50,565 nucleotides of DNA, taken from assembly GCA_009843735.1 (NCBI GenBank), contig VYCW01000092.1, positions 1-50,565 of the forward strand, written 5' to 3'. A model generated the notes under the pieces. That model was not told the DNA's origin, ran no database searches, and saw nothing but the letters and a program-made list of their open reading frames with translations. Below, in pieces: positions 41,550 through 50,472 of this stretch. The translations under genes and the position numbers were made by a program. Each line of letters starts with the position of its first letter. Position 1 is the first letter of the stretch. This DNA is from Acidimicrobiaceae bacterium. GTDB taxonomy: Bacteria > Actinomycetota > Acidimicrobiia > Acidimicrobiales > Aldehydirespiratoraceae.

Positions 41550-42226
41550 CCACTCGCATCCTCACCGTGGAGGACGACGAGCGCATCCGTACCGCGCTGC
41601 GCCTCGCTCTCGAGGACGAGGGCTGGGAGGTGGACGAGGTCGCCTCAGGTGAGGAGGCGCTGATCGCGTTCGGCCGGGTGCCCGCCGACGTGGTGCTGGT
41701 GGACATCATGCTGCCGGGCATCGACGGATTCGACATCTGCCGGGCCATCCGCAAGTCGAGCGACGTGCCCATCGTCATGATCACCGCCCGCTCCGACACC
41801 CACGACGTGGTCGCCGGGCTCGAGGCCGGGGCCGACGACTACCTCACCAAGCCCTTCGCGCCCAAGGAGCTGTCGGCCCGCATCAGGGCCCTGCTGCGCC
41901 GGGCCCGCGCCTCCGACGGCGGCACCGACGAGATCGTCTTCAACGACCTCGAGATCCTCCCCGACGCGGGCATAGTGCGGGTGTCGGGCATCGAGGCCCA
42001 CCTCACCAAGACCGAGTTCCGCCTGCTGGTCGAGTTGGCCTCCAACCCGGGGAAGATCTTCAGCCGCGAAGTTCTGCTGGAGCGGGTATGGGGTCTCGGC
42101 TACTTCGGCGACGGCCGGCTGGTGGACGTGCACGTCCGCCGGCTCCGCACCAAGATCGAGCCCGACCCGGCCAACCCCCGCCATGTGGTGACCGTACGGG
42201 GGCTCGGCTACAAGCTCGTGCCCTAG
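41546..42226 (+). CDS. mtrA: OmpR/PhoB-family response regulator (MtrA-like)
   Basis: 226 residues. Receiver domain: acidic ED10-D11, phospho-acceptor Asp53 (VVLVDIMLPG), Thr80 and Lys102 (LTKPF). C-terminal winged helix: AHLTKTEFRLLVELASNPGKIFSREVLLERVWG, VDVHVRRLRTKIEPDP, TVRGLGYKLVP. Next to a HAMP kinase and a GerMN lipoprotein, the actinobacterial mtrA-mtrB-lpqB arrangement, which governs division and wall hydrolase genes in mycobacteria. Symbol is by context and similarity. Confidence 0.85.
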   Translation: MTTRILTVEDDERIRTALRLALEDEGWEVDEVASGEEALIAFGRVPADVVLVDIMLPGIDGFDICRAIRKSSDVPIVMITARSDTHDVVAGLEAGADDYLTKPFAPKELSARIRALLRRARASDGGTDEIVFNDLEILPDAGIVRVSGIEAHLTKTEFRLLVELASNPGKIFSREVLLERVWGLGYFGDGRLVDVHVRRLRTKIEPDPANPRHVVTVRGLGYKLVP

Positions 42227-42241
42227 AGACGTAGAACCCTG

Positions 42242-43696
42242 GTGCGGCGCCCGACCTTCGTGCCATTCTTCGCCCGCCGGGGACTCCGGCGTCGCATCAC
42301 CGCCGCGTTCGCGGGGGGCGGGCTGCTGCTGGCCTCCACGATCTCCTTCGCCACTTTGGCCCTCGCTCGCCAGAATCTCCTGGAGGAGCGCGACGAGACC
42401 GCATTCTCGGTGTTCGCCAACAACGGCCGGCGGGTCCGCAACGAGCTCACCGCCGAGACCGACGACGAGGGTCGCCGGGCCATCGTCGAGCGGCTGAGGC
42501 AGACATCGGGCACGTTCCCGCTGCTGCGGGTCGGCGATGAGTGGACCTCGGCCGACCCGCTGGTGTTCAACCGGGAGGCGGTGCCCGCCTCGCTGCTGGA
42601 ACTGGTCGAGTCGGGGGTCCCGGCCCGGATGCGCACCACGATCGGGGTCAGCACCGCCATCGTCTCCGCTGTCCCCATACCGGGCACCCCGACCAACGCG
42701 ATCTACTTCGAGGCCGCGCCCCTCGACGACATCGAGGACACCCTGGACACCCTGGCCATCATCCTCTTCGGCGTGGCCGCAGTCACCACCGTGTTCGCGG
42801 CCGCCGTCGGATGGTGGGCCGCGGGCCGGTTGCTCAATCCGCTGTTCAAGGTGCGGACGGCGGCCGAGTCGCTGGCCGCGGGCGCCCTCGACACCCGCCT
42901 GACGCCACCCGACGACGCCGACCTGGCCTCGCTGACCGCCTCGTTCAACGAGATGGCTAGGGCCCTCGAGGAGAGGATCGCCCGCGACGCCCGTTTCGCG
43001 TCCGAGGTCAGCCACGAGTTGAGATCGCCGCTGATGACTCTCACCGCGTCGGTGGAGGTGCTCTACAACATGGCCGACGAGCTGGGCGAGCGTGGCCGTA
43101 CGGCGCTCGACCTGCTCAGCGACGACATCGCCCGCTTCCGGCGACTGGTGGAGGACCTGCTGGAGATCAACCGGTACGACGTGGGCACCGCCGACCTCGA
43201 GGCCGAGGAGGTGCACATCGTGGAGTTCGTGCAGCACGCCATCTTCCAGTTCGGTCTCGACTCGACCGCGGAGGTCGACTTCGAAGCGGCCTCCGGCATG
43301 GAGGACACCGTGTTGATGGCCGACAAGCGCCGCCTCGGACGGGTGGTGTCGAACCTGGTCGAGAACGCCTCCAAGTACGGCGACGGAGAGGTCGTCGTCA
43401 GCCTCGAGCGTGTGGACGGCCTGGTGCAGCTGGGCGTCGAGGACAACGGCCCGGGGGTGATCCCCGCGGAGCGCGAGCTGATCTTCGACCGGTTCCACCG
43501 CGGCCGGGCCGGCGGGCGGCGGGGCCGCGACTCGGGATCCGGTCTGGGACTGGCCCTGGTGGCCGAGCATGTCGGGCTGCACGGCGGGCGGGTCTGGGTG
43601 GAGGACCGCCCGGGCCCGATCCCCGGCGCCCGATTCGTGGTCGAGCTGCCGGTGTCGGAGCTCGATGAGGAGAGGGAGCACACCCCGGCACCGTGA
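42242..43696 (+). CDS. mtrB: HAMP-containing sensor histidine kinase (MtrB-like)
   Basis: 484 residues, GTG 42242. Helix 1 (~19-41), extracytoplasmic sensor of ~130 residues, helix 2 (~170-194), HAMP (~195-247), phospho-acceptor His258 in SEVSHELRSPLMTL, then the ATPase: N box VVSNLVENASKYG, G1 VEDNGPGVIP, F box FDRFHRGR, G2 GSGLGLALVAEHVGLHGG. Predicted to phosphorylate the response regulator 15 bp upstream. The stop overlaps the next start (GTGA). Confidence 0.86.
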   Translation: MRRPTFVPFFARRGLRRRITAAFAGGGLLLASTISFATLALARQNLLEERDETAFSVFANNGRRVRNELTAETDDEGRRAIVERLRQTSGTFPLLRVGDEWTSADPLVFNREAVPASLLELVESGVPARMRTTIGVSTAIVSAVPIPGTPTNAIYFEAAPLDDIEDTLDTLAIILFGVAAVTTVFAAAVGWWAAGRLLNPLFKVRTAAESLAAGALDTRLTPPDDADLASLTASFNEMARALEERIARDARFASEVSHELRSPLMTLTASVEVLYNMADELGERGRTALDLLSDDIARFRRLVEDLLEINRYDVGTADLEAEEVHIVEFVQHAIFQFGLDSTAEVDFEAASGMEDTVLMADKRRLGRVVSNLVENASKYGDGEVVVSLERVDGLVQLGVEDNGPGVIPAERELIFDRFHRGRAGGRRGRDSGSGLGLALVAEHVGLHGGRVWVEDRPGPIPGARFVVELPVSELDEEREHTPAP

Positions 43697-44385
43697 GGCT
43701 GCCTCCCCTGCTCCGTCGCCGGCGCGCGGTCGCCGGTTGCCTGGCCGCCGCGCTGGTGGCCGCGGTCGCGGCCGGCGGCTGCGGTCTTCCCACCGACGAG
43801 AACGCACAGGCAATCGATCCCGAGGACCTTCCCGAGACGCTCAGACCCGGGTTCACGGCCACCACCACCACCACTGTCCCCGCTCCCCTCACAGAGTCCC
43901 GAACCGTCTTCCTCCTGACCAACCCGCAGGACATCGAGCGCACGATCGTGGTCGAGGTGGAGCGCCAGGTGGACCGCAACGCCACTCTCGGCGATGTGCT
44001 GGCCACGCTGTTCGGAGAGGCCACCTCGATCGAGGAGTCCGACGCCGGGTACTTCAACACTCTGGAGCTGTTCGAGATCGTGAGCGCCACCGTCATCGAC
44101 GGCGTAGCCACCGTCGACATCGTGCATCCGTCCCCGGAGGGTGAGGACTCGGCGCCCTCGGCCGACGAGCTGCGGTTCGCGGCGGCCCAGCTCGTGTTCA
44201 CCGCCGCGGCGACGGAGGGCGTCGACGGGATCCGGATCCTGCTGGACGGCATAGAGGTGTCCGTCCCGACCAGTGACGCCGACGCCGAGCCCGGGTCGAT
44301 CCTGCGAACCAGCGCTTACGAGCAGTTCCAGCCCGACTTCGCTCCGACGACCACCACCACGTCCCCCGACGAGGACGAGAACTGA
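43693..44385 (+). CDS. GerMN-domain lipoprotein (LpqB-like)
   Basis: 230 residues, GTG 43693. Basic N-terminus, hydrophobic h-region and lipobox AGGC with Cys30, so a secreted lipoprotein processed by LspA. The linker is Thr-rich (TATTTTTVPAP); the GerMN domain spans ~70-190 (RTVFLLTNPQD, LGDVLATLFGEATSIEESD, VSATVIDGVATVDIV). Tail Thr/Asp-rich. Shorter than mycobacterial LpqB, lacking the beta-propeller, but its place after mtrA-mtrB supports an accessory role in kinase signalling. Confidence 0.8.
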   Translation: MRLPPLLRRRRAVAGCLAAALVAAVAAGGCGLPTDENAQAIDPEDLPETLRPGFTATTTTTVPAPLTESRTVFLLTNPQDIERTIVVEVERQVDRNATLGDVLATLFGEATSIEESDAGYFNTLELFEIVSATVIDGVATVDIVHPSPEGEDSAPSADELRFAAAQLVFTAAATEGVDGIRILLDGIEVSVPTSDADAEPGSILRTSAYEQFQPDFAPTTTTTSPDEDEN

Positions 44386-44414
44386 GCCTGCGTCTTGCAG
44401 CCGGCCTGCGCGGG

Positions 44415-45446
44415 TCAGGAGAAGAAGGTGTGGGCCACGTCGAGCAGGTCGTCGCTCACCGGCTTGAGCTTCGCGGTCGCGTCGCGCAGTGAGACCAACT
44501 CGATGGCGCCATTGCGCAGGGCCACCATCTGCCCGAAGGCGCCGTCATGGACCGCGTCGATGGCCGCTACCCCGAAGCGGGTGGCGAGCACCCGGTCCGA
44601 CGGCGTGGGCGTGCCGCCCCGCTGGACATGTCCGAGGATCGTGACGCGGGTCTCGAGCCCGGTGCGAGCCTCGACCTCCGCCGCGATGACGTTGGCGATC
44701 CCGCCAAGACGCTTGTGCCCGTAGGCGTCCACCGGGGGCTCAGCCACCTCGAACGTTCCGGGCCGGGGCCGGGCGCCCTCGGCCACCACCACTATCGATG
44801 CGAAACGGCCTCTGCCCTGGCGCCGCAGCAGCGCCGCGCACAGGTCGTCGAGATCGAACGGTTCCTCGGGCACGAGAATGTAGGCGGCGCCCCCCGCGAT
44901 CCCGGCCCAGGTGGCGATGTGGCCCACATTGCGCCCCATCACCTCCACGAAGATGACCCGCTCGTGGCTCTCCGCGGTGGTGTGGAGGCGGTCGATGGCG
45001 TCGGTGGCGACCGTTATGGCGGTGTCGAACCCGAAGGTCCGTTCGGTCATGCCCACGTCGTTGTCGATCGTCTTGGGAATCCCGACCACGTCGAAGCCGC
45101 GATCGGACATTTCGCATGCGCACGACAGCGTGCCCTCGCCGCCGATGGCAATGAGCGCGTCCAGCGCCAGCGTGCGCATGGTCTCGGTGGCGGCGGCCAT
45201 GCCGTCGGGGAGGCTGAAAGGCGTGTGGCGCGAGGTGCCGAGCACGGTGCCTCCCCTCGGCAGCAGACCCCGGCAGGACTCCACGTCGAGCGGCATCCAG
45301 TGGTTGTCCACCACGCCGCGCCACCCGTCGCGGAAGCCGATGACCTCGTCGCCGTACTGGCGTTCGGCCTTGCGCACCACCGCCCGGATCACTGCGTTGA
45401 GCCCGGGGCAGTCGCCGCCCCCCGTGAGGATCCCGACTCGCATCAC
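44415..45446 (-). CDS. pfkA: 6-phosphofructokinase
   Basis: 343 residues. MRVGILTGGGDCPGLNAVIR, substrate loop GIPKTIDNDVGMTERTFGFDTA, EVMGRNVGHIA, ILGHVQRGGTPTPSDRVLATRFG. Residue pair E104-G105 in GGEGTL and Lys125 in PKTIDND place it in the group III type common in actinobacteria: Gly at the second position favours ATP, whereas PPi-PFKs have Asp. GTG 45446 overlaps the kinase stop (GTGA); ATG 45443 is an alternative. Together with the ROK kinase it supplies the top of glycolysis. Confidence 0.93.
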   Translation of the reverse strand: MMRVGILTGGGDCPGLNAVIRAVVRKAERQYGDEVIGFRDGWRGVVDNHWMPLDVESCRGLLPRGGTVLGTSRHTPFSLPDGMAAATETMRTLALDALIAIGGEGTLSCACEMSDRGFDVVGIPKTIDNDVGMTERTFGFDTAITVATDAIDRLHTTAESHERVIFVEVMGRNVGHIATWAGIAGGAAYILVPEEPFDLDDLCAALLRRQGRGRFASIVVVAEGARPRPGTFEVAEPPVDAYGHKRLGGIANVIAAEVEARTGLETRVTILGHVQRGGTPTPSDRVLATRFGVAAIDAVHDGAFGQMVALRNGAIELVSLRDATAKLKPVSDDLLDVAHTFFS

Positions 45447-46393
45447 GGCGCTTCTGAGGCGAGCAGGGCCGCTCCGATGGCACCGGCCTGGCTACCGAAT
45501 CGCGCCGGCACGATCTGCACCCTCCGCCGTTGGTCGCCGCCGAGCACCAGGCGGTGAGTCCACGACTCCATGCCTCGCACGAGTGGCTCGCCGATGTCGA
45601 TCAGACCGCCCGCGATCACGATGACCTCGGGGTCGAGCACGTGCACGAGGTTGGCCACACCCACCGCGGCCCAGCGGCAGAACTCGTCCAGGACGGCCAG
45701 CGCGTCCGGGTCGCCCTTGGCGACCAGCGCGTGGACATGCTCGCCCCGGATGGCGCTGACTGAGCCGGCCTCGTCGATGGCGCTGTCGAAGTCGCCTCGG
45801 GCGGCGGCGTGGCGGGCCAGGCGACCTAGGCCGGTCCCGGATGCGTAGTACTCCCAGGGGCCGGGCGAGCCGGTGACGTGCTCGGGTCCCGACATCTCGA
45901 TCGTCATGTGGCCCGACTCGCCCGCGAAGCCGTTCCAGCCCCGGTAGAGCCTCCCGTCGAACACGAACCCGGTGCCCAGACCGGTGCCCAGCGCTACCAG
46001 GGCGACATGGCGTGAGCCCCTCGCCGCTCCATGGAGCGACTCGGCCCAGGCCGCGGCGGTGGCCTCGTTCTCGACCACCACCGGCCGTCGCCACTCTGCC
46101 CGCAGGCGTCGGCGCAAGTCGAGGTCCAGGACGCCGTCGATGTTGGGCGAGTACTTGAGCACCCCGTCGGAGTCGACGAGCCCGGCGATGCCCACCCCGA
46201 CCGCCGAGAACGCGGTGCTGCACTCGGCCTCGAGGCCGGCGACCATCCGAATGATCGTCTCGACCAGCGCCTCGCTGTCGGCGGTGGTGGCGTCCCGCCG
46301 CACTGCGACGGGCGTGGTGGGGTCGCTGGGATGGACGGCCAAGCCCAGCACCTTGGTGCCACCGATGTCCAAGCCGCAATACATAGTGCTCAA
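45443..46393 (-). CDS. ROK-family sugar kinase, probable glucokinase, lacking the zinc motif
   Basis: 316 residues. ATP/phosphate motif GLDIGGTKVLGL, GVGIAGLVDSDG, VVVENEATAAAWAE, ALGTGLGTGFVFDG, then GFAGESGHMTIE. In nearly all ROK proteins the next stretch is CxCGxxGCxE, holding a structural zinc; here it reads HVTGSPGPWEYYASGTG with no Cys. The active-site Asp equivalent (NEATAAA region) and ESGH are kept, so it may still be active. Directly followed by pfkA (4-nt overlap), supporting glucokinase; another hexokinase specificity is possible. Confidence 0.82.
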   Translation of the reverse strand: MSTMYCGLDIGGTKVLGLAVHPSDPTTPVAVRRDATTADSEALVETIIRMVAGLEAECSTAFSAVGVGIAGLVDSDGVLKYSPNIDGVLDLDLRRRLRAEWRRPVVVENEATAAAWAESLHGAARGSRHVALVALGTGLGTGFVFDGRLYRGWNGFAGESGHMTIEMSGPEHVTGSPGPWEYYASGTGLGRLARHAAARGDFDSAIDEAGSVSAIRGEHVHALVAKGDPDALAVLDEFCRWAAVGVANLVHVLDPEVIVIAGGLIDIGEPLVRGMESWTHRLVLGGDQRRRVQIVPARFGSQAGAIGAALLASEAP

Positions 46394-46403
46394 GGGCTCC
46401 CGT

Positions 46404-46859
46404 TCAGATTCGGGCGCCCGCTTCCACGTAGCCCTTCAGTTCGTCCAGCGCGGTGTGCATGATGCGCGACTCGGCCCGCCGCTTCACGAAGCCCGGCAGG
46501 GGCACCGCCAGTTCCACCGCGAGCTGGTAGGTCACCTCGGTGACATCGGTCTCTCCGGGAACGGGCACGAACTCGTACTCGCCGTCGAGCCTGGTAGTGG
46601 CATCTCCTCGCTGGAGCCTCCAGGCCAGGCGCAGAGGGTCCGAGCCGTAGAAGTACCTGAGCGTGTACGTCGTGGAACGGCCCATGGCGGTGACCCGGTA
46701 CTCCACGTCGACGGCTCGACCGTCGCGGTCCCGGGCGACGATCTTCGCCTCCTTGACATCGTGCGCCCATCGCGGGTACTGCTCGAAGTCGGTGGCCGCG
46801 CGGTAGCAGCGCTCGGGCGAGGCCATGATGGTGGTGCGCTGGGTTGCCTGATCGACCAC
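46404..46859 (-). CDS. SRPBCC/Coq10-like lipid-binding START-fold protein
   Basis: 151 residues from GTG 46859, favoured over TTG 46868 because GAGGAG lies 11 nt upstream of it. VDQATQRTTIMASPERCYRAATDFEQYPRWAHDVKEAKIV is the Polyketide_cyc/Coq10 opening; later TTYTLRYFYGSDPLRLAWRLQRGD and the long C-terminal helix VKRRAESRIMHTALDELKGYVE. Hydrophobic-ligand binding is expected. Next to a GT4 mannosyltransferase gene, as in mycobacteria (TB16.3 near pimB), from memory. Confidence 0.85.
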   Translation of the reverse strand: MVDQATQRTTIMASPERCYRAATDFEQYPRWAHDVKEAKIVARDRDGRAVDVEYRVTAMGRSTTYTLRYFYGSDPLRLAWRLQRGDATTRLDGEYEFVPVPGETDVTEVTYQLAVELAVPLPGFVKRRAESRIMHTALDELKGYVEAGARI

Positions 46860-46969
46860 GGCGGGCAACGCTCCTCGGAGTTTCTCTCAACGGCTGCGGC
46901 CTGCTCGCGGCCGCGTGGCGAATGACCCTAACAACGTCACTGGTGCTTGCGGTATGCGGCCAGGGATGC

Positions 46970-48118
46970 CTATTCGCTCCGACCCCGGGGCAGCCGACCG
47001 GCCATCTCCTCGATGGCCAGGCGCAGTTGATCGGCCAGGAGGTCGTAGGAGAAGGCGCTCACGGCCCTGCGCCGCGCCGCCGCGCCCATCCGGGCCCGGA
47101 GTTCGCGGTCGTCGAGGAGGGCGCCGATGGCTTCGGCTGCGGCCCTCGGGGTCGCCGGGTCGAGCACGATTCCTGTCTCGCCGTCGGAGACGGCCTCGTG
47201 GGCTCCGCCGCTGCGCCCGGCGACCTGCGGAACGCCCGCGGCGGCGGCCTCGAGGAACACGATGCCGAACCCCTCCTGCTCCAGGCCCCGCCAGCGGGTG
47301 CGGCACAGCATCGCGAACACGTCCGCGCTCCCGACCAGCGCGGTGACGTCGTCATCGCCGAGCCGTCCCAGGAGCCTCACCGGCGCCCCGACCCGGCCGG
47401 CCAGGCCCTCCAGGCGGCCCCGGTCCCGGCCGTCCCCGGCGATCACCACCTGAAGGTCGCGGCCCTCGGCGGCCAGGATCGCGGCTGCCCGCACCAGCGT
47501 GTCCATGCCCTTGCGGGGAACCAGTCGCGACACGCTGACCACCGTCGGGCTGCCGGGCCGCAGCCCCAGACGGCCGCGCCACCGATCCCGGTCCCGGTCG
47601 TCCATGGGTCTGAACCGCTCGGTGTCGACTCCCGGCGGGATCACGAACGCGGCCAGGTGCCGGCCCAGCGCCCGTTCGCTCTCGAGAGCGGGGTAGCCGC
47701 CCGCCGCGATCACTCCCGTCGCGGAGTCCAGCACCCGCCGGAGGAGCGGTTTCAGCACGGGGAGGCGGCCGGGAATGGCCACCTCGGCCCCGTGCACCAC
47801 CACCGCGTAGGGCAGGTCCAGGCGGGGGCCGATCAGCCCCGCCGGAAGCGCCGGATCGATCACTACGAGGTCGACTTCGTGGTGCTGCGCCAGACGGCGC
47901 ACCCGGCGGACCAGGTGTGGGCCGGGCAGGAGCCACGGCTCGGTTGAACGCACCACCGTGAAGGGCTGCTCGGCGTCGAACGCGGCCGAACCCGCATACG
48001 GCGTGGTGTGGACCACGACATCGTCGGGAGGCAGCCGACGCCACAGCTCCCACAAGTAGTTCTGGATGCCCCCCACCTTCGGCGGGAAGTCGTTGGTCAC
48101 CAGGAGGTGCCGGGTCAC
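46970..48118 (-). CDS. GT4 family glycosyltransferase (PimB-like)
   Basis: 382 residues, GTG 48118 overlapping the queG stop. GT-B fold: HLLVTNDFPPKVGGIQNYLWEL (nucleotide-sugar acceptor side), YAVVVHGAEVAIPGRLP, VIPPGVDTERFRP, VSVSRLVPRKGMDTLVRAAAIL, VVIAGDGRDRGRLE, LEQEGFGIVFLEAAAAGVPQVAGRSGGAHEAV (EX7E motif). Sequence and position resemble PimB', the phosphatidyl-inositol mannoside mannosyltransferase; the exact acceptor cannot be proven. Cytosolic face of membrane. Confidence 0.85.
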   Translation of the reverse strand: MTRHLLVTNDFPPKVGGIQNYLWELWRRLPPDDVVVHTTPYAGSAAFDAEQPFTVVRSTEPWLLPGPHLVRRVRRLAQHHEVDLVVIDPALPAGLIGPRLDLPYAVVVHGAEVAIPGRLPVLKPLLRRVLDSATGVIAAGGYPALESERALGRHLAAFVIPPGVDTERFRPMDDRDRDRWRGRLGLRPGSPTVVSVSRLVPRKGMDTLVRAAAILAAEGRDLQVVIAGDGRDRGRLEGLAGRVGAPVRLLGRLGDDDVTALVGSADVFAMLCRTRWRGLEQEGFGIVFLEAAAAGVPQVAGRSGGAHEAVSDGETGIVLDPATPRAAAEAIGALLDDRELRARMGAAARRRAVSAFSYDLLADQLRLAIEEMAGRLPRGRSE

Positions 48119-49320
48119 GCCGCGTCCCGCGGTCGCACGGTCCGCTCCATCTCAGCCCTCACCAGCGGGTCGTCTCGTCCGGACAGCGCCTCGAGTCCGA
48201 GCCCCAGCCGCCGGGCGCACCACACGGCGTGGGCGCGGATCAGCGGATCACGGTCGCGCAGCGCCCGGTCGACGGCGGACCGGACCCGGGGGTCGGACCG
48301 ATCGCCCACGTTGGCCAGCACCACGAGCGCGTTGCGGCGCAGGTAGCGGGGCTCTCGCCTCGGGATGTACCAGCGTCCGAAGCCGGCCATCAGGGCGTCG
48401 TCGCTGGCGTCCAGCATGTCCAGGACCGGTACCCACGCTCCGGTGCCGGTCGACGGGGGTGACTGGTCGACCCCGGCGACGGGGTCGGGGCGGTTTCGGG
48501 CGCGGCCGGTTAGACGGACCCGCACCCGGTTGGGCGGGCACACGTCGGAGCAGTCGTCACAGCCGTAGATCCTGTCGCCGAGCGCTACCCGGTAGTCGGG
48601 GTCGAACACGCCGTCGGTCTGCACCAGCCAGGCCAGGCACCGTCGAGCGTCGACCGTTCCCTCCGCGATGATCGCCCCCGTGGGGCATCCATCGATGCAC
48701 TGGCGGCACGATCCGCAGCCGTCGGCCACGGCACCGTCGGAGTCCTGCGGGGCTATCGGGGCGTCTGTGACGACGGCTCCGAGCACCACGAGGCTGCCGA
48801 CTCCGGGCACCAGGATGTTGGAGTTCTTTCCCCACCAGCCGATGGCCGCCCGGTGCGCGGCCGCCCGGTCGACGAGACCGTTCTCGTCGGCCGATACCAC
48901 CGCTCGGTGGCCTGCGGCCCGCAGGGGTTCGGCCATCGTCTCCAGGGCGGCCCGGAGCGCGGTGTAGTGATCGGCGCGCGCGTAGGCCGCCACCCTGGCG
49001 TGGGGGCCTCCGTCACCGGGCGGGTCGCCGGCGCTGGCCTCGAACTCGAGCGCCCCGACGATCAGCGCCGCCGCGCCGGGCAGCAGGCGGGTCGGGTCGG
49101 TGGAGCGGTCCGGGTTGCGGTAGGTGAACTGCATCCCGCCGTGCAGCCCGGCCTGCTTGCGCTCATGCAGCACCGCGGCGACCTCGCTGAACGGCTCGGC
49201 CCGGCAGATCCCCACCGCGCACAGCCCGGCGGTCCGGCCGATAGCGGCCAGCGTGCCAGCGTCGACGGGCACGGCCTCAGTCGTTCCGCTGCCGGGGTCG
49301 AGTGTCTCGCGCCGAGTCAT
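48115..49320 (-). CDS. queG: Epoxyqueuosine reductase QueG
   Basis: 401 residues, ATG 49320. N-terminal cobalamin/reductase module (GLCAVGICRAEPF, GMQFTYRNPDRSTDP), ARADHYTALRAALE, IGWWGKNSNILVPGVGS, then two [4Fe-4S] sites: CGSCRQCIDGCPTGAI and CDDCSDVCPPNR with upstream Cys in RRCLAWL. C-terminal HEAT-like repeats (LVVLANVGDRSDPRVRSAVD, DPLIRAHAVWCARRLG). It completes queuosine in tRNA. The other queuosine genes are not in the window. Confidence 0.93.
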   Translation of the reverse strand: MTRRETLDPGSGTTEAVPVDAGTLAAIGRTAGLCAVGICRAEPFSEVAAVLHERKQAGLHGGMQFTYRNPDRSTDPTRLLPGAAALIVGALEFEASAGDPPGDGGPHARVAAYARADHYTALRAALETMAEPLRAAGHRAVVSADENGLVDRAAAHRAAIGWWGKNSNILVPGVGSLVVLGAVVTDAPIAPQDSDGAVADGCGSCRQCIDGCPTGAIIAEGTVDARRCLAWLVQTDGVFDPDYRVALGDRIYGCDDCSDVCPPNRVRVRLTGRARNRPDPVAGVDQSPPSTGTGAWVPVLDMLDASDDALMAGFGRWYIPRREPRYLRRNALVVLANVGDRSDPRVRSAVDRALRDRDPLIRAHAVWCARRLGLGLEALSGRDDPLVRAEMERTVRPRDAA

Positions 49321-49350
49321 CCCGTCTGCCGTTGTCGGCCGTCCACCGGG

Positions 49351-50391
49351 TCATCCGGTCGGTGCGGTGGTCACCTCGTCGAACTTCCTCGCGGCCCGCC
49401 CGTCGTCGATGGCGGCTGCGGCCGCCTCCACCCCCTGGGCGAGGTCGTCGGCGATGCCGGCGACCACCAGGCCCGCGGCCGCGTTGAGTACGACCATGTC
49501 CCGCTTGGGTCCGAGTTCGCCGGCCAGCACGGCGGCAAGGATCCGGGCATTGGTCACCGTGTCGCCGCCCCTCAACTGGTCGTGGGTGGCGGCCGGCAGT
49601 CCCACGTCGGCGGCCTCCAGGCGGTACTCGGTCATCTCGCCCTCGTTGAGGTCGACCACCAGGTTCGGCCCGGTGGTGGTGAGCTCGTCGTACTGGCCGT
49701 CGCCGTGCACCACCAGCGACCGCACCGAGCCCGTGGCCTGCAGGACGGATGCCATGGTGGGGGCCAGCGACCGTTCGGGCACGCCGATCACCTGGCGCTG
49801 CACGCGGCCGGGGTGCGACAGAGGCCCCAAGAGGTTGAACACCGTGGGAATGCCGAGCTGGGAGCGAACGCCGGCGACATGGCGCATGGCCGGATGGAAG
49901 GACTTGGCGAACGCGAAGCCCAGACCCGCGGTGCGGACCATCTCGGTCACTTGCTCCGGCGATGCGCCGATGGGCACGCCGACCGCATCCAGCAGGTCGA
50001 AGCTGCCCGAGGTGGAGGAGGCCTTGACGTTGCCGTGCTTGCACACCGTCGCGCCCGCGCCGGCGGCGACGAAGCAGGCCATCGTCGAGACGTTCAGCGC
50101 GTGGGTCTTGCGACCGGCGGTGCCGCCGGTGCCCACGATGTCGATGGAGCCCGCCGGGAGGTTCAGGGGCGTGGCCGCGTCGCGCATGGCGTCCACCAGG
50201 CCCTTCAACTCCCCCACCGCGGCTCCCTTGATCCGCAGGGCGACGATGAATGCGGCCACCTGGGCGTCGGTGGCCTCGCCCGCGAGGATCGATCCGAGCG
50301 CAGCCCGGGCCTCGCCCGCCCCGATGTCGCGGCCGGCTGCGAGACTCCCAAGCACGCTGGGCCAGCCGCCGTAGTGGTCGAGCGTGGTCAT
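49351..50391 (-). CDS. trpD: Anthranilate phosphoribosyltransferase (TrpD), with atypical PRPP motif
   Basis: 346 residues, ATG 50391 with GGAGGAAAGCC upstream. Family order is intact: GEATDAQVAAFIVALRIKG, GTGG at the pyrophosphate loop, NVSTMACFVAAGAGATVCKHGN, SGSFDLLDAVGV, FHPAMRHVAGVRSQLGIPTVFNLLGPL (anthranilate Arg in VRSQLG), VHGDGQYDELTTTG (metal D-E). Unusual points: GTGGDG is GTGGTAGRKT with loss of the Asp and a two-residue insertion, and KHGNR is KHGNV. Probably TrpD in tryptophan synthesis, but no other trp gene is present. Confidence 0.82.
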   Translation of the reverse strand: MTTLDHYGGWPSVLGSLAAGRDIGAGEARAALGSILAGEATDAQVAAFIVALRIKGAAVGELKGLVDAMRDAATPLNLPAGSIDIVGTGGTAGRKTHALNVSTMACFVAAGAGATVCKHGNVKASSTSGSFDLLDAVGVPIGASPEQVTEMVRTAGLGFAFAKSFHPAMRHVAGVRSQLGIPTVFNLLGPLSHPGRVQRQVIGVPERSLAPTMASVLQATGSVRSLVVHGDGQYDELTTTGPNLVVDLNEGEMTEYRLEAADVGLPAATHDQLRGGDTVTNARILAAVLAGELGPKRDMVVLNAAAGLVVAGIADDLAQGVEAAAAAIDDGRAARKFDEVTTAPTG

Positions 50392-50455
50392 GGCTTTCCT
50401 CCCGGCCCGTGTCGGCGGCGCGGGTGTCGCCGTCGCGTCAACCCGTCAGGCTAAC

Positions 50456-50461
50456 TACGGT
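50456..50461 (+). promoter_or_regulatory. Candidate -10 (TACGGT) of rnpB
   Basis: TACGGT lies about 12 nt before the inferred 5' end of the RNase P RNA, in the trpD-rnpB divergent gap. The -35 region is not convincing. Confidence 0.3.
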
Positions 50462-50472
50462 CTAGCCTTGAA

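Noticed and set aside
46887-46910. Hairpin GCGGCC...GGCCGC between the GT4 and SRPBCC genes as a terminator
   Set aside because: Short stem and no following T-run on either strand; such GC pairs are expected by chance here.
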